A DNA stretch of 55,152 nt from Tissierellia bacterium (GCA_012518555.1 JAAYRW010000097.1:1-55152); one strand, 5' to 3'; shown: positions 1 through 6,783, counted from the stretch's first letter. Made by a program: numbers and translations. Notes: generated by a model from the letters alone, not told the origin.

Positions 1-60
1 AAGACAGAGAAAGAAAAAACAAATAGCGTATATGCAGACTACAGCTGCTCATATTTTTAA
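1..60 (+). CDS. Possible C-terminal codons of the intron-encoded reverse transcriptase/maturase
   Basis: Frame 1 is open from the first base for 19 codons and stops at TAA 58-60, 17 nt before domain V. Maturase genes of bacterial group II introns usually end just before domain V, so position and strand fit. The 19 residues carry no motif I can recognise, and an open frame this short can occur by chance. The call rests on placement only. Confidence 0.3.
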   Translation, partial: KTEKEKTNSVYADYSCSYF

Positions 61-153
61 ATGAGTTATGAATGCTTGAGCGGTATGACTTCGAAAGTGT
101 CACGTACCGTTCTTAGACGAGTCGGGAACAGCGATGTTCTCGACTTAGTCGAC
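1..153 (+). mobile_element. Group II intron, 3' end (domains V and VI), cut by window start
   Basis: Positions 78-112 form a domain V. The outer arm GAGCGGTA (78-85) pairs with TACCGTTC (105-112), the catalytic AGC follows the first G, a two-base CG bulge sits at 103-104, and the inner TGAC/GTCA stem carries a GAAA loop. Domain VI follows: 121-130 pairs perfectly with 135-144 around a GCGA tetraloop, and TTAGTCGAC ends at 153. A147 is a good bulged branch-point candidate, seventh from the 3' end. The local base composition is clearly more GC-rich than the AT-rich flanks. The istA reading frame begins directly after C153, which fixes the splice site. The intron lies in the sense orientation of istA, as splicing requires. 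The 5' part and the bulk of any maturase gene lie outside the window. Confidence 0.85.
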
Positions 154-926
154 AGCGAGGTGTAGAGTATGTTAGAAGAAAAGCCTTTTCAGTTAAAACT
201 GACTTTGAATCTTTACAAGAAGCGAATAAATGGTTACAGAAAAAATTATTTGAATTGAATTCTAAAAAAAGAAAATGGTTAGAAAACAATAGTCCTATTG
301 ATATATTAAATCAGGAATCTGCTTATCTATTACCTTTGAAACCATCTTATGATACTTCAAGAAGAGTAGAATCTAGGGTTAATAAGTATAGCGTAATAAA
401 CATTGATCAAAACAAGTATTCAGTACCAGATTATCTAGTGGGAAAATTTGTAATGGTTAAAATATATCCAGAAAACATAGAAATATATTACAAGGAACAA
501 AAAATAGCTGAACATAAAAGATCATATTCAGCTCACTACTGGACAGTAGACATTAATCATTTTATTCATACATTAAAAAAGAAGCCTGGAGCATTGCATT
601 CTAGTGTTGGTAGACACCAGCTGTCCCCAGAACTTCAAGAAATATATCATAAATATTATATCAATAATCCTAAAGATTTCATAGTACTTTTAGAATTAAT
701 AAAAGAAAAAGATTTAGAATGTGTAATTAAAGCCATTACTGAATTAGCAAAAATAAAAAAAGAAATAGTAAATACTGATAATATTAAAAATATAATTTTC
801 AAACTTCCTAGAGAAGAAAACTCTTTAAAAGAAAAGGATATATCAATACAAAAGGCATCAATTGAACAAATATCAATATTAAATGATATGTTTAATTTGA
901 AAAACATAGGAGGTTATGAACATTGA
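154..926 (+). CDS. istA: IS21-family transposase IstA, 3' exon (C-terminal part)
   Basis: This is the C-terminal part of the DDE transposase of an IS21-type element, which carries out strand transfer together with IstB. From 156 the frame reads RGVEYVRRKAF followed by a segment with SLQEANKWL, the usual sequence just after the IS21 catalytic core. It then runs through the beta-barrel and C-terminal region (SRVNKYSVINIDQNKYSVP) to TGA at 924-926. A TTG at 255 could be taken as a start, but the frame is open back to 154 with IstA-like residues, so the real gene begins upstream of the intron. The upstream catalytic part is not in the window. The gene overlaps istB by 4 nt. Without intron splicing IstA could not be made whole. 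Confidence 0.85.
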
Positions 927-1681
927 ATGAAACAATAACTGAGATAAAAAAATATATAAAGGAATTAAAAATACCTGGCATAAATCAAGGATTGAAAATG
1001 AAAATTGAAGAAGCATATAAATTAGATAAATCGTATGAAGAGTTCTTAAGAGATATATTTGTTGAAGCTTACGATGTAAGAAAAGAAAATGGCAAGAAAA
1101 ATAGGATTAAGAATGCTCGTTTCCCATATAAAAAATACTTAGATGAACTTCAGGTAGACTATCTCCCAGAAGATGGGAGAAGGAAGTTTAAAGAGCTTAA
1201 AACCCTAAGTTTTATTGAGGAAGGAAGAAATATAATTTTAGCTGGAAACCCTGGTACAGGCAAAACTCACATGTCAATAGGTCTTGGTATAGATGCTTGT
1301 AATAAGGGGTATAAAGTGTTTTTTACAACAATATCGTCATTAATAAATGAATTAAAAGAATCTAGAAGTGAAAAGAAATTATATACATTTGAAAAAAGAT
1401 TTGGGAAGTACGATTTGATCATAGCTGATGAATTGGGATATATTTCTTTTGATAAAGAAGGCAGTGAATTATTGTTTACATTTCTCTCCCTTCGATCAGA
1501 GAGAAAATCCACAATAATTACGACTAATTTATCATTTGATAGATGGAATGAAGTCTTTAATGATGCTGTGTTAACAGCTGCACTAATTGATAGATTAACC
1601 CATAAATCTTACGTAATTAATATGAATGGTGATTCTTATAGAATAAAAGAAACTAAAGAATGGTTAGAAATGACCAATTAA
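923..1681 (+). CDS. istB: IS21-family helper ATPase IstB
   Basis: IstB is the AAA+ ATPase that helps IstA select targets. The 252-residue protein has the family's normal length. It has a DnaC-like N-terminal part, Walker A GNPGTGKT at about 108-115, Walker B LIIADELGY with D169-E170, and a C-terminal segment with DRLTHKSYVINMNG typical of IstB. It starts at TTG 923, overlapping the istA stop (TTGA), with AGGAGG at 908-913. That overlap is the usual translational coupling of IS21 elements. The gene looks intact. Confidence 0.93.
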   Translation: MNETITEIKKYIKELKIPGINQGLKMKIEEAYKLDKSYEEFLRDIFVEAYDVRKENGKKNRIKNARFPYKKYLDELQVDYLPEDGRRKFKELKTLSFIEEGRNIILAGNPGTGKTHMSIGLGIDACNKGYKVFFTTISSLINELKESRSEKKLYTFEKRFGKYDLIIADELGYISFDKEGSELLFTFLSLRSERKSTIITTNLSFDRWNEVFNDAVLTAALIDRLTHKSYVINMNGDSYRIKETKEWLEMTN

Positions 1682-1695
1682 TTTTTTACACTAAG

Positions 1696-1730
1696 TGGTA
1701 CAGTTTTCGATTATTAAATGGTACAGTTTT
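1696..1730. repeat. IS21 terminal direct repeats (two 12-bp copies)
   Basis: TGGTACAGTTTT occurs at 1696-1707 and again at 1719-1730, a 23-bp period (about two helical turns), between the istB stop and the inferred IS right end. Repeated sites of this kind near the termini are known transposase-binding sites in IS21 elements; binding here is inferred. Confidence 0.75.
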
Positions 1731-1739
1731 AAATTGACA

Positions 1740-2180
1740 AATACATGAAGTTCTTAATTTAAGGTATCTTGTTTATTATATTTACTTTTATATAACATAA
1801 GTAATGAACTATTGTCACAACCTATGTAGGTGTAAATGAGTAGCTTTACCTCCCAAGTAATAGGATGTAGCTTGGTATTAATACTTTGTTGAAGTTTCAA
1901 TTGTTTTAAATTATAGGAAATGTATTTACTTACCTGTTTTTATACTCTTTTCCAATAAAAAATATCCTGATTATTTTAAAAAATCTTTAACAAAAAAATC
2001 CGATTCAGTGCAGGCACCTCCTCGGTAAAGACTTTCGTTTTTGTTCTTCACTAATATTATATGAATAAATCATAGAAAAAGTCAACAATAATTTATATAA
2101 ATTTATAATAATCTTACATTCTTCTGCCACACAAATTGGAATTTGTCATTAACCTTATTTATGAATCACGTAAACGCTAT
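1740..2180. other. Gene-free stretch right of the IS element
   Basis: No convincing gene is present. The stretch contains a 17-nt exact copy of a spoIIID coding segment (1838-1854 matches 2841-2857), a well-formed minus-strand promoter (2056-2085) with a ribosome-binding-site-like GAGGAGGTG (2015-2023), and the decayed toxin end of a toxin-antitoxin pair near its right margin. It reads as eroded mobile or duplicated DNA. Confidence 0.6.
2056..2085 (-). promoter_or_regulatory. Sigma-A-type promoter reading leftward into a gene-free region
   Basis: On the minus strand TTGACT (2085-2080), an 18-nt spacer and TATAAT (2061-2056) form a near-consensus promoter. About 25 nt beyond the expected start lies GAGGAGGTG (2023-2015). 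A GTG there opens only a 12-codon frame. The promoter therefore drives either a very short peptide, a small RNA, or the remains of a lost gene. Confidence 0.5.
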
Positions 2181-2197
2181 CTAAACCTTATACCGCT

Positions 2198-2505
2198 TCA
2201 TTTGTGTGTCTTCCTAAATCTATCAAAGGCATCAGATGCATCCTGTACATTACCTTTTTCGATATCCTTATATCCTTCTTTTAACTTGGCATGAATTTCG
2301 TCTACTGTCATCAAATCAGCATTTACGGAAACCGGTATCTTTGGTAGCGTTACATCAAAAGCTATTCCACCAGTCATTGAAATTTGCTTCAGATAAATAT
2401 CTGTCGCCGTGGACATAGGTATACCCAGCGCTGTGAAAGGACTTCCTCAGCTCTTCTTTTTACATCAGGATTAACTCTTAAATTTAAAGTCGTAGTTTTT
2501 TTCAT
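2198..2505 (-). pseudogene. RelB/DinJ-type antitoxin, frameshifted, with toxin start remnant
   Basis: Reading leftward from ATG 2505-2503 (with GGGGA upstream), the first part gives MKKTTTLNLRVNPDVKRRA, a ribbon-helix-helix start typical of RelB/DinJ antitoxins. The frame is lost around 2430-2445, where two extra bases (or one missing) separate EEVLS from ALGIPMSTA. The rest (TDIYLKQISMTGGIAFDV and onward) continues in another frame to TGA at 2200-2198. That stop overlaps an ATG (ATGA) opening MKRYKV then TAG (2201-2181), which looks like the first codons of a RelE/ParE-type toxin that has otherwise decayed. The module appears dead. A sequencing error could mimic the antitoxin shift, but not the toxin loss as well. 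Confidence 0.7.
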
Positions 2506-2743
2506 GTTAATCATCCCCTTTAATAACATTGTAACGACTTTGTAATTACTTTTCAATGGAAATTTTACTATTATAAGCTTTTCTACAAAAGTGCTTGATT
2601 CATAATATGTTTATACGAAATAAAATTTATAAAGGTCTTTTAAAATAAGCTTTTAAAAAATTTGCCCAGGATTTGCCCGAGAGGTCTTTTTCACTTATAT
2701 ATTTCGCCGATTGTTACTATTTATCAACTCACCAACAAAATTT
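2506..2743. other. Intergenic stretch between antitoxin remnant and spoIIID
   Basis: No intact gene is seen. On the minus strand an open segment of 29 codons without a start (2713-2627) contains DLSGKSWANFL. This loosely resembles the short tails of clostridial tyrosine recombinases, and the DNA shows a TTTGCCCAGGATTTGCCC near-repeat at 2662-2679. I treat it as a possible integrase remnant only. Confidence 0.3.
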
Positions 2744-2774
2744 AAAAAGACACCAACCCACTGAAGTTAGTGCC
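2744..2774 (-). terminator. Rho-independent terminator of spoIIID
   Basis: Read leftward, a 9-bp stem (2774-2766 with 2757-2749, two G-U pairs) is followed by a T run complementary to 2744-2748. It lies 17 nt beyond the spoIIID stop. Confidence 0.75.
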
Positions 2775-2790
2775 TTTCATCATTTAGTTT

Positions 2791-3066
2791 TTACATACTG
2801 CTTGCTTTTTCATTGTCTTGTGCTTCTTTATATTTTAAGCGAGTAGCTTTACCTCCCCTAATGTGTCTTTCAGACTTGTTTTTAAGTAAAACTTTTCTTA
2901 CTTCTTTTGCAGCTGGAGGGTTCAATTTGGGAAGACGTTCTGTTACATCCTTATGGACTGTGCTTTTACTGACGCCGAATTTCTTAGCTGTCTGTCTTAC
3001 GGTAGATTGAGTACTTATAATATATTCCGCAATTTCCATGGCCCTGCGTTCTATGTAATCTTTCAT
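2791..3066 (-). CDS. spoIIID: Sporulation transcriptional regulator SpoIIID
   Basis: SpoIIID is a small DNA-binding protein of the mother cell that modulates the sigma-E regulon and helps switch on sigK. The 91-residue product matches the family size. It has the conserved N-terminal helix-turn-helix (TVRQTAKKFGVSKSTVHKD) and the basic C-terminal segment with GGKATRLKYK. The start has a strong AAAGGGGG ribosome site. It lies upstream of nothing in the same direction except the broken toxin-antitoxin region and has its own terminator. spoIIQ is encoded just behind it on the same strand. In Bacillus, spoIIID is linked with mbl and spoIIQ; here mbl lies about 12 kb away. Confidence 0.95.
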   Translation of the reverse strand: MKDYIERRAMEIAEYIISTQSTVRQTAKKFGVSKSTVHKDVTERLPKLNPPAAKEVRKVLLKNKSERHIRGGKATRLKYKEAQDNEKASSM

Positions 3067-3141
3067 GTTTAACCCCCTTTGGCATTATACCGTCTTATTT
3101 ATACTTTTATGCGTTTATCTGTCCTATTAGAACCTAAATTC

Positions 3142-3861
3142 TTATTCGATGGTAATATAGTCCAAAGGATTAACATTTTTCCCATCTACAATCAGTTCAA
3201 AATGGAGGTGTGCTCCATCGGTAGATTCAATACTTACTGTTTTTCCTACATTTCCAATTACCTGACCTTTTTCAACAGAATCACCGATTTCTACATTTGC
3301 TGATACTAAGTTACTATATAGTGTTTTTACATTATTCCCATGATCAATAATTATTTCAGTTGCTGTAATTTCTGAATTGTTTACAGCTTCAACTTTTCCA
3401 GCTAAAGCTGACTCGATAAACAATGTATCCTTTGGTTTAATATCGATTCCTTTATGTACCCTCCATTCGCCTATGGTTTCATAATAAACTAAGTCATCCA
3501 TTGTAAATTCTCTCAACAATTCCCCTTGCAATGGTAGATGCATACTACTTAAATCTGCGCTATCATTCTGACCTTCTTTTTCATCAACATCTTCTTCAGT
3601 GTCTTTTTCTGCGCTTTCATACTCTTCGATTATACCTTGTACTAAATCTTCATAAGGATCTTCGTGTGCTGCAACACCATCGTTTGGATCATCGTATTCT
3701 GAAATACGGTTTTCATTATTTGAGTTGTATCTCCAAACTACTGCTGTTGCCAAAAGAATAATGCTCAAGCCTATAATTAGGAAGCTATTATCTCTTTTTT
3801 TAACTCTAATAAAGAAATCTTTTAATTTTGTTTTTACCTTTCCAAATCTATTGTTTTTCAT
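3142..3861 (-). CDS. spoIIQ: Stage II sporulation protein SpoIIQ (LytM/M23 domain)
   Basis: SpoIIQ is the forespore membrane protein that binds SpoIIIAH across the intermembrane space to form the engulfment channel. The 239-residue protein has a cytoplasmic basic start, one membrane helix at about 28-43, an acidic linker (about 50-105) and a C-terminal M23/LytM domain. Unlike the Bacillus subtilis protein, it keeps the metal-binding set: H136 and D140 in HKGID, and HLH at 218-220. That set resembles clostridial SpoIIQ and suggests endopeptidase or at least zinc-binding capacity. AGGAGG precedes the ATG. A sigma-F-like promoter lies at 3901-3928. The gene is divergent from spoIID. Confidence 0.9.
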   Translation of the reverse strand: MKNNRFGKVKTKLKDFFIRVKKRDNSFLIIGLSIILLATAVVWRYNSNNENRISEYDDPNDGVAAHEDPYEDLVQGIIEEYESAEKDTEEDVDEKEGQNDSADLSSMHLPLQGELLREFTMDDLVYYETIGEWRVHKGIDIKPKDTLFIESALAGKVEAVNNSEITATEIIIDHGNNVKTLYSNLVSANVEIGDSVEKGQVIGNVGKTVSIESTDGAHLHFELIVDGKNVNPLDYITIE

Positions 3862-3900
3862 ATAAACCTCCTGTTTAATACTTCTTTATTATCTGAAAAT

Positions 3901-3928
3901 AGTGTGTCCCATTTTTTTTATTTAATAC
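3901..3928 (-). promoter_or_regulatory. Candidate sigma-F promoter of spoIIQ
   Basis: On the minus strand GTATT (3928-3924) is followed after 14 nt by GGACACACT (3909-3901), which fits the forespore sigma-F -10 pattern GGnnAnAnT exactly. It lies about 40 nt before the spoIIQ start. spoIIQ is a known sigma-F gene in Bacillus. The -35 is one base off GYATA and the spacing is one or two short of the usual. Confidence 0.5.
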
Positions 3929-3993
3929 AATTTTGTTCTAAATATTTCTATTTTTCATAAAATATAAAAAACTTATGATAAAGGGGTATTAAT

Positions 3994-5049
3994 ATGTTAA
4001 ACCGAATAATTTATGCTTTTGTTGTTTTTGGATTACTTTTAACTATTCCCAGCTTATCTCTAAACTTTTTTGAAAGTAAAATGAATTTAATTAGTGCAGA
4101 GGTAATTGCCGAGGAAAATAGGGAAAAACATGAAGTAAGTAAATATGAAGTAAGTAAACAGGAGGAAAAACTTGAAACTGTAGAAATGAAGGAGCCTGAA
4201 CTAATAAAGGTTTACAACAACAAAACAAATGAAGTTATGGTAATTGATTTTGAAGAATATCTTAAAGGTGTAGTAGCTTCGGAAATGCCTGCGGAGTTTA
4301 ATATCGAAGCTCTTAAAGCTCAGGCAGTAACTGCAAGAACATATCTATTATTTCGTTTGAAAAAATATCCTAACGGACAGCCGGAACATAGTGATGCTCC
4401 AATTTGTACTGATGTTCACTGCCAAGTATGGAGTTCAAAAGATACTTTACTAAATTCTCATGCTGACGGCTGGTACGATGCTTATTGGGGTAAAATCGAG
4501 GAGGCAGTTAATTCAACTAAGGGGCAAATTTTAACTTATGATGGTAAAATAATAGAGCCTTTATACCATTCTACTAGCGGTGGCAGAACTGAAAATTCAG
4601 AGGATGTCTTTTCTACTGCAGTCCCTTATTTAAGAAGTGTAGAAAGCCCTTACGAAGGAGAAGCTCCTAAATTAAATGATTCGATAAAAGTTTCGGTAGG
4701 ACATTTCATTGATAAAATTGAGTCTGTATACGGCGAGATGGATATAACAGAAAGTAATTTAGATGAAAAGATTGAACTGGGAGAAGTCAGTGAAGGTGGT
4801 AAAATCAAAACACTGCTAATTAATGGAAATGAAGTTTCAGGGCGAGAAATAAGGTCTTTATTTAATCTTAATTCTACCAATTTTAGTTTCATTCAATCTG
4901 GAAATGAAATTGAAATATTAACCACAGGCTACGGCCATGGTGTAGGCATGAGTCAGTGGGGAGCTGAGGGAATGGCAAACGAAGGTTTCAATTACAAAGA
5001 AATATTAAAACATTACTATACTGACGTTGAGATTGTAAGTATGAAGTAA
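3994..5049 (+). CDS. spoIID: Stage II sporulation protein SpoIID, peptidoglycan lytic transglycosylase
   Basis: SpoIID cleaves glycan strands during engulfment as part of the SpoIID-SpoIIM-SpoIIP complex of the mother-cell membrane. The 351-residue protein has an N-terminal membrane anchor (about 5-24), a charged linker, and the SpoIID domain. Residues 88-115 carry EEYLKGVVASEMP, where E97 corresponds to the catalytic Glu88 of Bacillus. STSGGRTENSEDVF follows, and the conserved C-terminal GYGHGVGMSQWGA. AAAGGGG precedes the ATG. The gene is divergent from spoIIQ, a pairing of functional partners in engulfment. Genes for SpoIIM and SpoIIP are not in the window. Confidence 0.95.
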   Translation: MLNRIIYAFVVFGLLLTIPSLSLNFFESKMNLISAEVIAEENREKHEVSKYEVSKQEEKLETVEMKEPELIKVYNNKTNEVMVIDFEEYLKGVVASEMPAEFNIEALKAQAVTARTYLLFRLKKYPNGQPEHSDAPICTDVHCQVWSSKDTLLNSHADGWYDAYWGKIEEAVNSTKGQILTYDGKIIEPLYHSTSGGRTENSEDVFSTAVPYLRSVESPYEGEAPKLNDSIKVSVGHFIDKIESVYGEMDITESNLDEKIELGEVSEGGKIKTLLINGNEVSGREIRSLFNLNSTNFSFIQSGNEIEILTTGYGHGVGMSQWGAEGMANEGFNYKEILKHYYTDVEIVSMK

Positions 5050-5112
5050 AATTTTATATACAATTGTATTATTCTATGATATTATTGTAAAGTAACTTTT
5101 AGAAAGGATAAT

Positions 5113-5442
5113 ATGATGATATTTATAGATAATACTGCCTATAAAGAGTTCAAGGAATTGTTAGATAAGGCAAATGTTAGGTCCTACAATGTAAGAATTG
5201 GGCTTGATCGGGTAGGATGTAGAGGGCCGATTTTCGATGTATATATAGATGAACCAACTGAAGACGATGAAGTTGAAGTAATTAATGAAATAACATTTAT
5301 TTCAGAAAAATCCTTATTGGAAGAATACGGAGGATTTATAATCGTATCTAATGAAGAAAATAAGGGCAATGGCGTTGGAATGAAACCAGTCGTAACTTCT
5401 TCTTCTGGATGCGGTGGATGTGGCGGTGGATGTAGGAAATAA
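5113..5442 (+). CDS. HesB/IscA-like protein with Gly-Cys tail
   Basis: This 109-residue protein is related to the HesB/IscA iron-sulfur carrier family (N-terminal IDNTAYKEFKELL, then VRIGLDRVGCRGPIFDVYID and a beta-rich middle). It lacks the usual closely spaced C-terminal CGCG pair and instead ends in CGGCGGGC, four cysteines in a glycine-rich tail that could hold a metal or cluster. Two adjacent ATGs at 5113 and 5116 follow AGAAAGGA. It lies 63 nt after spoIID and is followed by a terminator, so it may be co-transcribed with spoIID or have its own promoter. A specific function cannot be assigned. Confidence 0.75.
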   Translation: MMIFIDNTAYKEFKELLDKANVRSYNVRIGLDRVGCRGPIFDVYIDEPTEDDEVEVINEITFISEKSLLEEYGGFIIVSNEENKGNGVGMKPVVTSSSGCGGCGGGCRK

Positions 5443-5511
5443 GGTATGACACACCTCTATAATTGTATATTCTCTGCCAATAGTTTTTAAAGAATGTTCC
5501 CAAGACTAAAA

Positions 5512-5562
5512 GGAGCTGTGCACTAGCGGGTATTCAACCACTAATGCTGCAGCCCTTTTTTT
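5512..5562 (+). terminator. Terminator after the HesB-like gene
   Basis: A long imperfect hairpin (arms about 5512-5529 and 5538-5555) is followed by a run of seven Ts. It lies 70 nt after the stop. Confidence 0.65.
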
Positions 5563-5567
5563 GCAAT

Positions 5568-5589
5568 AAAAAACGGCCTTAGCCGTTTT
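5568..5589 (-). terminator. Terminator of the rpsF-ssb-rpsR operon
   Basis: AAAACGGC (5570-5577) pairs with GCCGTTTT (5582-5589) around CTTA. Read leftward it ends in a T run. It lies about 45 nt past the rpsR stop and can also act on the plus strand. Confidence 0.75.
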
Positions 5590-5631
5590 AAAAGAGATTC
5601 TTCAGGCTAGGCCTTCAGAATGACAATCTAA

Positions 5632-5886
5632 TTATTCTGCTACATATGGCAATAATGCAATTGATCTCGCTCTTTTTATTGCTCTAGTTACCATTCTTTG
5701 ATGCTTAGCACAAGCACCGGTAATTCTTCTTGGTAATATTTTTCCTCTTTCAGTTGTGTATTTTTTCAACCTTCCGAGGTCTTTATAATCTATATGTGTT
5801 GTCTTTTCCTGACAAAATTGGCATACTTTTTTTCTTGGTCTTCTTCTTTGGTTGTATCTTTCATTTCCGCCTTGTCTTGAACTCAT
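5632..5886 (-). CDS. rpsR: 30S ribosomal protein S18
   Basis: S18 binds S6 and 16S rRNA in the platform of the small subunit. The 84-residue sequence has the basic N-terminus ([12 protein letters not shown]), the [23 protein letters not shown] core and [18 protein letters not shown] and a later Cys make it a C+ (potentially zinc-binding) form. It is last in the rpsF-ssb-rpsR operon, the standard bacterial order. Confidence 0.97.
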   Translation of the reverse strand: MSSRQGGNERYNQRRRPRKKVCQFCQEKTTHIDYKDLGRLKKYTTERGKILPRRITGACAKHQRMVTRAIKRARSIALLPYVAE

Positions 5887-5916
5887 CCTTATCCTCCTTC
5901 CGCTGTGTTAATTCCA

Positions 5917-6378
5917 TTAAAATGGAATATCTTCGTCGTCTACCGGTTGGAAAATATCATTATCTTCATCGGGAAAATCATTAAAAAAGCTGCTATCTGG
6001 CTGTACTGGTTTTCCCTGTTGTGGTGATGAAGATTGATCCCTGGAACCGATAAATTCTACTTTATCTGCTATTACTTCTGTTGTATATCTTTTTTCACCT
6101 GTCTGAGTAGTATAACTTCCTGTTGAAATTCTGCCTTGTACTGCACACTGTCTTCCTTTAGAAAGATAATTTGCACAATTTTCCGCTATTTTTCCAAATA
6201 CAGTTATGTTTATGAAATCTGCTGTTGGCTTTCCCTGACTGATTGCTTGTTGTTTTCTTTCTCCATATAAATCTCTATCTACTGCTAATGTGAATTTTGC
6301 AACTGCCATACCTGTCGACGGTATGAATCTAAGCTCCGGATCTCTTGTCAGTCTTCCTATTAATACAACACTATTCAT
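5917..6378 (-). CDS. ssb: Single-stranded DNA-binding protein
   Basis: SSB coats single-stranded DNA and recruits replication and repair proteins. The 153-residue product has a full OB fold (MNSVVLIGRLTRDPELRFIPSTG... through FIGSRDQ, about 1-110), a glutamine/proline-rich linker, and the acidic tip DDEDIPF that binds partner proteins. It is placed between rpsF and rpsR, as in most Firmicutes, so expression follows the ribosomal promoter at 6744-6772. Confidence 0.97.
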   Translation of the reverse strand: MNSVVLIGRLTRDPELRFIPSTGMAVAKFTLAVDRDLYGERKQQAISQGKPTADFINITVFGKIAENCANYLSKGRQCAVQGRISTGSYTTQTGEKRYTTEVIADKVEFIGSRDQSSSPQQGKPVQPDSSFFNDFPDEDNDIFQPVDDEDIPF

Positions 6379-6397
6379 AATACTACCTCTTTTTTAT

Positions 6398-6685
6398 TTA
6401 TTTTTCTTCTACTGTAATCATATGTCTGATAAAATTTTCGCTTATTCTGCAAATTCTGTTAATTTCGTCAACAGCATCTGAACCTGCGGTAAATTCAACA
6501 AACACATAATAACCTTCTCTTTTTTTGTCAATTTCGTAAGCAAGTCTTCTTTGACCCCACTCATTAACATTTCCAACTGTTCCCTGTCTTTCAGTTATTA
6601 TGTTTTTTACTTTTTCAATTTCCGCATTTCTTACTTCTTCTTCTAAATTTGATAGTAAGATAAAAGCACCTTCATATTTTCTCAT
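6398..6685 (-). CDS. rpsF: 30S ribosomal protein S6
   Basis: S6 pairs with S18 on the 30S platform. The 95-residue product shows the S6 ferredoxin-like fold pattern: MRKYEGAFILLSN at the start, the WGQRRLAYEIDKKREGYYVFVEF signature in the middle, and RISENFIRHMI near the end. AGGGAGGTGAC precedes the ATG. It is first in the operon, behind a sigma-A promoter and a leader hairpin with a CCG bulge that resembles the S6:S18 binding site. Confidence 0.97.
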   Translation of the reverse strand: MRKYEGAFILLSNLEEEVRNAEIEKVKNIITERQGTVGNVNEWGQRRLAYEIDKKREGYYVFVEFTAGSDAVDEINRICRISENFIRHMITVEEK

Positions 6686-6698
6686 CTATGTCACCTCC

Positions 6699-6735
6699 CT
6701 TTGGACTTCGGCTCCTGTTGTCAGGAGCAAGGATA
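6699..6735 (-). promoter_or_regulatory. Candidate S6:S18-binding leader of rpsF
   Basis: In the rpsF leader (minus strand) GCTCCTG (6717-6711 region) pairs with its complement at 6722-6728 around a 4-nt loop. The 3' strand of the stem runs into CCG and then AAG, which can pair with CTT below. A hairpin with a CCG bulge upstream of rpsF is the known hallmark of S6:S18 autoregulation in many bacteria. The match is by eye. Confidence 0.5.
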
Positions 6736-6743
6736 GCTTATAT

Positions 6744-6772
6744 ATTATAGCACTGTAATTATGCTAATTCAA
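6744..6772 (-). promoter_or_regulatory. Sigma-A promoter of rpsF-ssb-rpsR
   Basis: On the minus strand TTGAAT (6772-6767), a 17-nt spacer and a perfect TATAAT (6749-6744) lie about 60 nt before rpsF, leaving room for the leader hairpin. Confidence 0.75.
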
Positions 6773-6783
6773 GTACTTTTTTA

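Larger units (their letters stand above)
154..1739 (+). mobile_element. IS21-family insertion sequence, right part
   Basis: The element comprises the istA 3' exon, istB and a right terminal region. After istB two copies of TGGTACAGTTTT lie at 1696-1707 and 1719-1730, in the manner of the multiple transposase-binding repeats at IS21 ends. The likely terminus is ...TTGACA ending at 1739, the complement of a TGTCAA tip. The left end and the 5' part of istA are outside the window, so inverted repeats and target duplication cannot be checked. Confidence 0.8.

Noticed and set aside
1831-1860. A second spoIIID gene copy
   Set aside because: Only 17 nt match spoIIID; the flanks do not encode SpoIIID residues, so a full or recent copy is not supported.
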